Made by a program: the position numbers and the translations under genes. DNA of 64,000 nucleotides, from assembly GCA_003024175.1 (NCBI GenBank), contig MDYQ01000353.1, positions 124,001 to 188,000 on the forward strand, read 5' to 3'. This document shows positions 51,314 to 60,961 of this stretch, in pieces (position 1 is the stretch's first letter; the number at the start of each line of letters is the position of its first letter). The notes under the pieces were generated by a model. It had not been told where the DNA came from. It saw only the letters and a program-made list of their open reading frames with translations, and did no database searches. This stretch comes from Planoprotostelium fungivorum. Its lineage: Eukaryota > Evosea > Variosea > Cavosteliida > Cavosteliaceae.

Positions 51314-53347
51314 ATGATATACTTGGATTATAATGCAACGACGCCGATAGCCGATGAAGTCAGAGAACATATGCTACCGTATCTCTCCGATTATTTTGGT
51401 GATCGTCAACACTGACTGCCATCGTCTGACATCAAAGAGGTAACCCATCCAGCATTCATTTTGTCGGAAGGAAAGCAAAGAAGGCGATGGATGATGCCAG
51501 GAAACAGGTGATGTCTAAATCACCACTCTCTAATCCGTTGGCCGCTGACGACAGGACAGGTAGCTCTGACGCTCAATTGTGACACAGAGGAGGTGACTCC
51601 TCCATCATGCATTTCATCAGCCAACATTAGACAAAGGTTTATTTCACCAGTGGCGGAACGGAATCAAACAATTGGGCCATCAAGGTGATCGATCACCTCT
51701 ACATCTTCCATTCGATCATCGACATCGAAGATTGAGAGGACGAAAGGGTGTGGCCTTGGCCAATCGTCACAAGGGAAATCACATCGTCACTTCATCTGTA
51801 GAACATCCCGCAGTCCTTAAGGTGATCCGTGCATCATCCAAACATCATTGTCACCTCCATGTTGACCATCATCCACATGATGTGACAAATTTCTGAACGA
51901 AACAGGTGTGTGACTACTTGGAGAAGGAATTCGGGTTTCGCATCACAAAGTTGCCCGTCGATCGTGTCGGCCGCGTTCGATGTGAAGAGTTGAGTGAGGC
52001 TCTCTCGCCGGACACTGTGCTCGTCACCATCATGCACGCTAATAACGAGGTGAATACGTGAACCATTCACTCATCTCAATCTCATCATCATTGTGTGATG
52101 AAATTCCATCATCACATGATCACATGATCACATCATCCTGACGTTCATCGCATCACTCGATCACATCAGCACGTTCCTCACATCACATCATCACATCGTC
52201 ATCACGTCCATCACACGACGATCTGATCGCATGATCACATCTCGCAGGTCGGAACCCTCCAACCCATCTCGGACATCTCCATCGTGTGCAGAGAGAGAGG
52301 CATCTACCTCCACACCGACGCATCGCAGAGCGTCGGTAAAGTGTCCACGGACGTGAGAGAATTAGGAGTCGATCTCCTCACGATAGCTGCTCACAAATTG
52401 TACGGGCCGAAGGGTGTAGGCGAGTTCGAAATAAAATACAATAAAATGATGGAGGCAGGTGTGTTGTACGTCAAGAGAGGGACGGTGATGGAAAAATTCA
52501 TGCACGGCGCGGGACACGAGAGCGATCGGAGGGCGGGGTGAGTAGGGTACGTACGTACGTACACTTACGGTTGTAGAACGGAGAACGTACTGTTCATGGC
52601 GGGGTTGGGAAAGGCTTGTGAGATCGCACGTAGAGATCTAGAGGAGAACATTCGACACTGCAGGAAGAATCGAGATCTCTTGCTGGATCTCTTTCGTCAG
52701 CGATTCGAAGTGTTTGAAGACGCCGAGTCCGCCATGTCTTCCCCCAAAGTGAATCATTCATCACACGAACATCGTTCACATCATCACAACATCATCACAA
52801 CATCATCACAACATCATCACAACATCATCACAACATCATCACAACATCATCACAACATCATCACAACATCACAACATCATCACACCTAGAGTCGCATTGA
52901 CTCGTTGTAGTCCGATAGAATCCAAGTTTTGATCAACGGTGACCTTCAACTGGGCCTTCCCAACACTCTCAGTGCCAGTTTCCGTGGCATCATCGCAAAC
53001 CAAATTCTCCACCGACTCAGTGAACAGCTCGCCGCATCCGCTGGCTCTGCCTGCCACTCCGATGTGTGACACCATCATGATGAATCGTGACACACGGTGA
53101 CATCATCACAGGTGATCACGATCTCGAGCGTATTGGAGGCCATGGCTGTGCCCCACGAGTTCGCCATGGGAACCATACGGTTCTCCACTGGGAGGATGAC
53201 GACGGAGCCGGAGCTCCACCTGGCCGTGGAGCTGCTGGAAACGACCTTACTTGATGTTACGCGCTCAGACCTCCATTGATCGGGCGAAATGAATTCCACT
53301 CCCTTTCCAGGGCAGTGAACGAGGAACAAAGCCTACTACGAACGTGA
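51314..53347 (+). CDS. Selenocysteine lyase / cysteine desulfurase (class V PLP enzyme)
   Basis: ATG 51314 opens directly on the fold (MIYLDYNATTPIADEVREHM), so there is no mitochondrial presequence. Further exons give NPSSIHFVGRKAKKAMDDAR, VYFTSGGTESNNWAIKG, HIVTSSVEHPAV, VTIMHANNE joined to VGTLQPISDIS, and HTDASQSVGKV. The PLP lysine is in AAHKLYGPKG. GAGHESDRRAGTENVLFMAGLGKA and SAGSACHSD (catalytic Cys in GSACHS) complete the core. It ends AVNEEQSLLRT. The IMLANNE-like, GTEN and ACHSD blocks and the lack of a targeting peptide resemble animal SCLY more than mitochondrial NFS1. It releases Se from selenocysteine or S from cysteine. Ten introns. One (52770-52885) contains an AACATCATCAC repeat, and the next acceptor (52910) is a CGTTGTAG half-site. 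Confidence 0.88.
52770..52885. repeat. AACATCATCAC intronic repeat
   Basis: About nine units of the 11-12 bp unit ACATCATCACA in an intron of the selenocysteine-lyase-like gene. Sense-strand CAT orientation. Confidence 0.9.
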
Positions 53348-53758
53348 TCGCACGACTCTAGGTGTCTCTTTGTGCAATATTTCAATAGGGATGAGGATGA
53401 GAAAAGTGAGAAGAGTGATACATAGGGACACGTTTCGTCAACGGTGTGTCTATGGTTGCGACCTTCTATCGTTCTTCACCTCTGTTGTTGCCTCCTGATT
53501 GGAAGCCAACTTCGCGTGATATCGTCTGTGCCCCATTACATCGTAGAACTCGCTGTGATTCGTACGAGGCCTGACGCTACCGCAGGTCTGTTAGCATTTG
53601 GTTCCTCTTCTTCATCTCCGAGAGGCACCTTTGACGGGGTAAATACACCTTAAGTGGGTCTCGCTGGACGATCGTCCACGCATTTGAAAGCCCGTAAGGA
53701 TCTCATTGAATAGGCGAGTACTCGAGGTCTTCCGCAGAGAGTCGGCCTATCGACGGAG
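53348..53758. other. Intergenic, no gene recognised
   Basis: Leader of the RasGEF gene. Open frames lack support. Confidence 0.5.
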
Positions 53759-55686
53759 ATGAGTTGTAACACAGAAGAGACGATAGAGGCACCCGAAGAG
53801 ATGCACATGGAGAAACCCACACTGAATCCTCAGCTGACCATCTTGGTTCAGAGGGTCATCAATGGACCATATCCGGATGATGATAGAGGTTGGCGCGTGG
53901 ATCGATGGAAGATTCTGATGGTGACAGAAATTGTGGATGCATTTCTCCTCACGTTCAGACGATTCATGGATCCCAAGGATCTCTTTAACACTTGGTATAA
54001 TCGGTGTGTGACATCATACCAACCGATGTCTAATATCTTGTCAGATGTGAGAGACTCTCGACTCTGAGTGACGAAGGCTCAAAGATGAAACTTCAAAAGT
54101 GAGTTGGAGGTGGCTGAATCTTTCATCTGACACCAAACAGCGCATGCGATTTTCTTCACAAATGGTTGAACAGTTTCTACTGCGATTTCGGTGGAAAGAA
54201 GAAACCATGGGTAAGCCCATCGTATAGACGTCAAAACAATGATGTTGGCTAACATGTGACCAGGTTTTGGAATATGTTACACGCTTACGTCTACCCAAAC
54301 AGAGACAGAACGATCTCAAACTGATTATCATCAAGAGACATCAGGAATACATCGATGGTCAAACCATGATGGGTGCCATCCATTCACCGGAGAGGGTATT
54401 CATCCAACGCATCTTCCATCTCTGACCTCGTGCAGGTGTTGAGAGCTAGTGGAGGCTTGGGTCAACGACTGGTTTCGGTCATCCGAAAGAAAGTCAGCTC
54501 TGATTCCATCACACATTCCCCACCGAGAAGCATGGTCCGTTCGGCCACCACCAATGGAAAGGTTCACGAGTCTCTCTCCATATCCGAGATGTCCATCATG
54601 CGATATAGAAGGTGATGTGTCACGTCGTATCATCCCATCACATGATCGCCAATCCCATCACATCGTCCTCACATTCGACAGATTCACTGCCGAAGGTGTA
54701 GCCGATTCTATCACACAGAGAGACTTTCAATTGTTTAGAAGGATCCACCCTCTTGATTTTCTCTACCGTGGCGGCTGGTGCAAGCGTCCAAAAAATCCAG
54801 AAGGAGAAGAAATCAAACAGGCGGGACCTCTCGAAGAGTTCACGAAGCATTTCAGTCGGTGAAGTCATCATGATGGAAGATGATCTGATGGATGTTGCAG
54901 TCTGGGCAAGTGGGTCGTAGCCATGATGGTCGTGCCTTCCACTCTTTCGGCGAAATTACAATCTTTAGAATTCATCTTAGACATGGCAAAGGTGATGCAA
55001 CATGATGATGTGATGTCAGCGTGTGTTGACTCGAGGCAAAGAGGTTACTCTTCCTCGGTAATTACAACGCACTCATGGTCATCGTATCCGCTTTCAGCAA
55101 CCATCTCATCTTGGGCATGTCTGTCCTGTGGTCTGAGGTAACTCATCTGCAGCGGCATAGAACTTCATTCTAACAACTCTCAGGCACCTCCGAGACATAG
55201 ACAGGCGCTCGATGAATTAGAGAAGCTGATGTCACCTCTCAGCAATTTCAAAAATTACCAAGAGGTGAACGGAGTCGAATTTATTTCATTTTAATCTTTC
55301 TTCGCCCAGCAAAGTCTCATTTGAATCAGGCTTTTCACCTCAGAAGAGGACCTTGTGTACCCTTCTTGGGTCTATACCACAGAGACTTCACCTTCATGTC
55401 AGAAAACAAGGTCACATTAGAGGATGGTGCCATCGACACCGACCTCCTCTTCATGATCTGGAAGAGGATCTCGCTCATCCAGAGCATACAAGCTCTCAAA
55501 TACGAAGAATTAGAAGTCACGGTGAGATGATGGCGTCCAGATGGGTCGATGTGACTGATGATGTGACAGAACGAACACCTGATGTATATGAATGAGACGG
55601 CCATCATCGAAGACCCGGAAGAGTTGGCCACGCTCTTGAAAGAGCAGATCTTAGAACCCATCCCTGCCGTGACGGAGACTTCGTGA
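53759..55686 (+). CDS. Ras guanine nucleotide exchange factor (RasGEF)
   Basis: ATG 53759 opens MSCNTEETIEAPEEMHMEKP. A RasGEF-N (REM) domain follows: LVQRVINGPYPDD, ILMVTEIVDAFLLTFRRFMDPKDLFNTWY, QMVEQFLLRFRWKEE and LEYVTRLRLPKQRQNDLK. A Ser-rich linker leads to the CDC25 catalytic domain: TQRDFQLFRRIHPLDFLYRGGW, LGKWVVAMMVVPSTLSAKLQSLEFILDMAK, NYNALMVIVSAFSNHLI, PCVPFLGLYHRDFTFM and LLFMIWKRISLIQSIQALKYEEL. These match SCR1-SCR3 of Dictyostelium-type GEFs. It activates a Ras-family GTPase at membranes. At least nine exons; the intron at about 55270 has the TTTATTTCATTTTA motif. No DEP, kinase or CNB domain visible. Confidence 0.9.
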
Positions 55687-56289
55687 TGAGATGGAGGGAG
55701 ACACCGCGTCGAATTAAATTATTGGATCCTATAGAGGTATCTTGCCTCGAGGCCTTCTGTGAAGCAGAAATAAATATATTCCATCTGTACCATAACCATG
55801 TCTCATCACCTTCATGATCTGCACCTCTTTACGTCGCATCATCATCGGTGATAACGAGGATGTTCCCTCGAGCTCTAAGGTCACCGCCGGAAAATATAAT
55901 AAATATCTTTGCACCGTCCGTGGCATTGAAGCTTCTCGTCCGTCGAACCACCAACATTTATCCCAGGATTCCTGATGTCTATCAAACCTCCAGCGTCACA
56001 CCACGCCCACTTTCCTTGTCGTCTCACACGGTAAGTATCCTGTTTCGACGTCAACCAACGAACACCTTGCGATTTCGGCCGTGTAAGGTTGCAAGATATG
56101 GCGCGTACTATAGAGAAGAAGGTCAGATACACGTGTGTGTTAGTCTGTAAAGGGACAGGTTCGGGAGGGATTTTTCGGCCAGTTTTTATCGAGGGACAGG
56201 CCACTCTATACCTCGCATCAGGGGAGCCGAAGAGCATTCTCAAACGTACCACGAGACCAGTAACACACACGAACACACGACAGACGACG
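55687..56289. other. Gap before the kinase; possible alternative N-terminus
   Basis: An in-frame open stretch from ATG 56098 (MARTIEKKVRYTCVLVCKG) reaches the kinase start without a stop, so the kinase may begin there. Nothing else is supported. Confidence 0.4.
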
Positions 56290-57390
56290 ATGACGATGAT
56301 GAGAGGAGAGAAGAAGATGGTGGGAAGATATGAGGTTGGGGAGACGATCGGCCAGGGAAGTTTTGCCAAAGTGAAGATAGGGATACACAAGACCACGGGT
56401 CAGAAGGTGGCTTTGAAGGTGACACCTTTTGGATGATTTGCAAATCATCGGGTCTCATATATGATGCACAGTTCATCTCAAGAGACAGAGATATAGAGGC
56501 AGCAAAGTTGAAGAGAGAAGTTCAGATCCATTCAAAGCTGAAACATCCAAACATTGCAAGACTGATAGAGGTCATTCAATTGGATGGAAAGTACCAGCTC
56601 TGTCTGGTTATTGAATACGTGGAGGGTAAAGAATTGCTTGACTTCCTCGATGCCTATGCGGATCGATCCATGTCAGAGAAGGAGGTGAAGATTGCCTCGC
56701 CCATCTATTGTCTAAAGGGTATACAGGCTGTAGTATTATTCTGTCAAATTGCTTCTGCCGTACGATACCTCCACGAGAACGGGGTTGTCCACAGGTGCTT
56801 CACCTTCCATTATCATCTCGGAATGACCATGTCATAGAGACATCAAGATGGAGAACGTAATGGTGACGGCCAACGGACAGTGCAAGCTCATCGACTTCGG
56901 ACTGGCCGCACAGTGGAGCTCCCGCAAGGCATTACAGACCAGCTGTGGATCATCATTCTACGCTGCACCTGAGATCCTCAAAGGCCAAGCATATTTGGGG
57001 CCCAAGACCGACGTATGGGCTCTCGGTGTCCTGCTCTACGCTCTCATTAGTGGCAGAGTGAGTCCATCCTAAGATGCATCTCGTCGTTGACACACGAGTC
57101 AGATTCCTTGGGGTGGAGACAACACCGATGAACAGATGCAGAACTCGATACAAGGAAGATGGATGGACATCGATGGCGTATCAGACACCGTCTTGTCTCT
57201 CATAGACGGATGTCTCACCATCGATCAAGGGGACCGTCTCGGTGTCTATGATGTCTTGGAACATCCATGGATGAGAGCAGAATACATTAAATCAGAATAC
57301 CTCAAGCAGCGATCCCAACAGAGAAGGAGAGCCAGCCATAGACGATGGAGTGGCAACATCATCAGTTTCGTGAAGAAAATTGTCGCTTGA
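56290..57390 (+). CDS. Serine/threonine protein kinase (CAMK/SNF1-like)
   Basis: ATG 56290 opens MTMMRGEKKMVGRYEVGETIGQGSFAKV, the glycine loop, then KVALK (VAIK Lys). Later exons give REVQIHSKLKHPNIARLIEV (αC Glu and KHPNI), CLVIEYVEGKELLDFL, and HENGVVHR joined to DIKMENVMV (catalytic loop HRDIKMEN). Then come KLIDFGLAA (DFG), TSCGSSFYAAPEILKGQAY (T-loop and APE), TDVWALGVLLYALISGR and IPWGGDNTDEQM. The kinase ends HPWMRAEYIKS. The CGSxxYAAPE and HPW features place it with AMPK/SNF1, MARK and other CAMK-group kinases. A basic C-terminal tail (RRRASHRRWSGN) has no UBA or KA1 domain visible. All catalytic residues are present. An alternative start lies upstream at 56098. Confidence 0.92.
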
Positions 57391-57969
57391 AGAATAAAAC
57401 ATAGAGGCAATTGAAGAATGACGAGATACGAAGTTCTTCAGCTCCTCATGCAACGAATGTTTCACGAAGGTTTGAGTGACACGTGTTTGACGACATCTGC
57501 ACATCAAAGATGAAGAACATCGGACTCCCATCAGAACACAGCATTAGTAAAGGTACTTTTCTCTCTTCATCACAGTCATCATCGTCGCCATTCTTCTGCT
57601 CTTTACCCTTCTGGTCCAAAAGATGGAATATGTTCTCTCCATCTTATTCTCTTTCATCAACTCTTCTCTCCTCTTCACATCTTCTTTGGTCTCTTGCAAT
57701 TGTTCCACGTCCTCTTCTGTCCGCCCTGTCTCAGATTACGTGTGTTGTCTTGCGATAACACGTCCTGAATCTCAAAGGTAGATGAAGAAAGATGAGCGCT
57801 GAGCTGATGGTCAAGTCTGGGAGCGAAAAAGTTACTTTGAGTGCACGTTCAAGACATGATTCCAATTCATGTTGTGTTTATTCCACTTCATAGTCGTCGC
57901 GGCTTCTAATTCTCGGTTGCCATCTTTTAATACAATAAAATTTAATAATAATTTAAATTTATTATTATT
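57391..57969. other. Gap with a possible short 5' exon
   Basis: ATG 57419 opens MTRYEVLQLLMQRMFHE, which could be an exon of an unrecognised small gene. An AT-rich tract (TTTAATAATAATTTAAATTT, ~57940) just before the SUB1 start looks like a promoter element. Confidence 0.4.
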
Positions 57970-58601
57970 ATGAGAGAGGTTGATCACACCTCGTCAATTA
58001 CGGCGGCAATTAGAGGAGCTATTGGTTTTAGAGGACGGTTGTCTTGACGAGAACAAAGAGCAGCTGTCAGAGTTGGTCCAAAAGGAACTGGTAGAATTGC
58101 ATGTGAGGACTTCGTACATCCAAGAATAAGAACACAAACAATTGGCGCTATGAATAGAGAAGAGAGCAAGGATCTACCAACGAAGACAATCTGTCACCCC
58201 ATCTCTGCTTTACCTGTGAGCGTCCAACAATCGCCATCTTCGTCTTCATCCAACACTGTTCAGATACCATCGAAGTATTCTCACTGATAAGGAAGGTCAA
58301 TCTTACGTCAATGTGAGCACCTCATTTCCGACATCGAGTCGCCACATTGATCGCATCAGTTGGGTTCCAATGCACTGCGAGTGACAGCAAAGAGATTGAA
58401 CGGAGAGAAGGTACTCGACATCCGAAAGTTCGAACGAGATGGCATCTCGAAAGAGGTGATGCTCGCATTCCGATCATCACATTTGTTTCATTCTACGTAC
58501 AGTTGAAGGCAGCATTGGAGGGCATCAGGATAACATTAGAGCAATACAACATTCTGTGCAATTATTCAGATCAGATACAAACCCTGCTATCCCCCTGTTG
58601 A
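57970..58601 (+). CDS. SUB1: Transcriptional coactivator PC4/SUB1-like
   Basis: ATG 57970 followed by a 37-bp intron gives MREELLVLEDGCLDENKEQL and SELVQKELVELH, a helical N-terminal region. After further short introns comes the PC4 single-stranded-DNA-binding domain: DKEGQSYVN, LGSNALRVTAKRLNGEKVLDIRKFERDGISKE, then LKAALEGIRITLEQYNILCNY. The VLDIRKF...GI(S/T)L...QW/YN pattern is the PC4 core (human: VLVDIREYW...GISLNPEQWSQL). It ends QIQTLLSPC. PC4 binds ssDNA and promotes RNA polymerase II transcription in the nucleus. Core secure, N-terminal exon chain moderate. Confidence 0.75.
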
Positions 58602-59059
58602 AATACACAGAATGGAATCTGAAGAGTGATCAAGCAATTTCCGCTACATTCTTAGGCCCCTATTATAGATCACAGGGGTTTTATTCTCCCCCGTATTATC
58701 ACTAGATATTAATATCGAGCAAAATTGCTCCACGGTTACTTCCAAATGATATCGCGTAGAAATGCTATGCCTTGAATACCAATTCTACGCTATCATTAAG
58801 ATAATAACTATTCAGGTCTTTGAGTGACCTTTGCCAATGGGCGTTTACAAGCCTATTAATACCATCTATAGGAGCCGTAGTTCTCCCTTTGTGTGACGTT
58901 TTACCGCCAAATTTATTGGATATTTTCATCCAATTCTATGACAGTTTTCCACAGCTGACCCTTCTGCGGCGGTGAACGGATCACACGACTCCATTTGACA
59001 TCGGAGCTATTGAGTTGACGAACAACCAAAACACACCCGACACAAACAACCCCAACAGC
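58602..59059. other. Intergenic, no gene recognised
   Basis: AT-rich, no coding signal. Leader of the SDR gene at its end. Confidence 0.5.
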
Positions 59060-59923
59060 ATGTCTCAACCTCCACAAGCATCAACGAGGGTCTGGTTAGT
59101 CACTGGCTCTAACCGAGGCATCGGTCTCGCCCTCGTCTCCAAGTTATCAGAGAGAACCGATGCCATCATCTTCGCTGCGGCCAGGGACCCCACGAACGCC
59201 ACAGAATTGAAGAAGTTGTCAAGCCAGAACCCCAACTTTCATCTGGTCAAGATCTCTGCGGGACATGAGAAAGAGATAGAGGCAGCAGTCGTCGAGATCG
59301 AAAAGGTGAAGAAGATCAGCGCTCCATCATCGATTTATATCATTTCAGATCGCTGGTCATCTGGACTACGTCATTGCGAATGCTGGCCTCGGAGATGGTA
59401 AAGGCACCCTCGTGAATATCACGCACAAAGAATTTGATGATCACGTTCAAATCAACGCGTGGGGCAATATCATCCTGTTTCAGAAGGTACACCGACTCTT
59501 GGTCAAGAGGCCACAGAGCGTCTTCGCCTCCATGTCTTCCGTCATGGGCAGCAATGGTGCACAGAAGAATTTCCCTCCCACGCCTGGCTCGGGGTTCGAC
59601 GCTTACGGCATCAGCAAGGCCGTCATCAATTGGACAATGAGCAGAATCGCCATAGAGCATAAGGCGGAGGGCATCATCACTCTGTCCATCCACCCAGGGA
59701 GTGAGCGATCGATTCTCTTCTCGTCTGATGTGATACAGCCGTGATGACAGACATGTTGAGGAGTGGGATCGAGAAACAACCGAAAGAAGTGCAAGATTAC
59801 ATGTATAGCATGAGCATCACCCCAGAGAAGAGCGCTGTGGACGTCCTCTCCATCATCGATAGAGCCACACCCGAGCAGAGTGGCAAGTTCTACCAGAACA
59901 CCGGCGAAGAGATGCCGTTTTAA
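59060..59923 (+). CDS. Short-chain dehydrogenase/reductase (classical SDR)
   Basis: ATG 59060 opens MSQPPQASTRVWLVTGSNRGIGLALVSKL. The Rossmann motif TGSNRGIG (TGxxxGIG) binds the NAD(P) cofactor. LDYVIANAGLGD across intron 1 supplies the NAG motif. Then QINAWGNIILFQ (structural Asn), SVFASMSSVMGS (catalytic Ser), and DAYGISKAVINWTM (YxxxK: Tyr and Lys) follow, with IITLSIHPG and the C-terminal MTDMLRSGIEKQP. About 250 residues, a normal SDR length. The region resembles yeast and bacterial carbonyl/aldehyde-reductase-like SDRs. Substrate unknown. An in-frame TTG 15 codons upstream is not preferred. Confidence 0.92.
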
Positions 59924-60069
59924 ATAAAGACTGTGTGTAGAGGTCATCATCGCATGTGGAATCCATGATGAAGAGAGGAAAAGGAGAACATTTATTCAAA
60001 CATGAGGAAATGTTTCGACAGCTGCGAAATTCTATACAAGTGAGTGAGCCGAATCCAACATGAGACCAC

Positions 60070-60672
60070 TCATGTGATATCGATGGGTATCCTCTTTGGA
60101 GGTGGTGCCTCATCGTCCACCAGATCGATCACTGTGACGGTCGATCGACATCGTGACGATGAGACGTCCACACCCTCTCTCTTTCCCGAGGTAGTTCGAC
60201 TCTTGATGAGTCCAGCGATCTACTTAACAAGCCGTTCGGCTCAAGTTCCAACAAATCTCGCGAGTTGATCACGATGTCGCCTTTCGTTGTCATGTGGTGA
60301 ATATAACCTAATATTTAATTGTAGAGCATCTTTGTAAGCCTTGGGGCTCGTTTGAGTGTACCACTCATCGCGATGGATCCTCGATGGAATTAGCCTCTCT
60401 CACATTGTAGAAAGGAGATCGACGGGATAGGCTACGACTACGCACTCCAGATGAAGATCGTATAATGAGGAATCGAGAGCGTAGAAACAGAGCCAGATTG
60501 TCTGCCACCTGCAGATCAATCTGGGTGTACCCAGAGAGAAAGAGCATGCTGATACAGGACATCATGATCTACAAATAATCAATGTACGTGACCTGCTATA
60601 GGAGACATACATATCGTATTCCAAACTGTTCCTTTCAAATGAAAACGTTGCTCGATGAGAGGCAGAAGTCAT
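60070..60672 (-). CDS. Unrecognised small minus-strand gene, several exons
   Basis: A plausible exon chain is MTSASHRATFSFERNSLEYDM; then IMMSCISMLFLSGYTQIDLQ to VADNLALFLRSRFLIIRSSS and SRSLSRRSPFYN; then WYTQTSPKAYKDALQLNI; then DLLELEPNGLL. Two end frames are possible. One gives SRSLDSSRVELPRERERVWT; the other gives SRTTSGKREGVDVSS and ends VIDLVDDEAPPPKRIPIDIT, in which VIDLVDDE resembles a SUMO-interacting motif. No family recognised. Start, exon joins and stop are tentative. Confidence 0.4.
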
Positions 60673-60961
60673 CTGGTGCATTCACTTCCCACCCATTCGC
60701 ACAGCATCACTAGTAGCCAGACGAGAGATCTCTGATTCTACCTTCTCGTGACTGCACATCTCCGATGTTTTTCCCTCTCTATTGTAATCTTCTTCATCTC
60801 TGCACGCTGACGGACTGAAGCAGCTCAAATCCTCTCACAGTGCACGGATCGCTTGTGACAATTCTCATCACCGACACGTGTCATCAGAGATCACATGCAC
60901 CTCCATCATGCACCACACGTGTTTCAAATCTACTTTGTTCACGATGAACACGTTCGACTCT

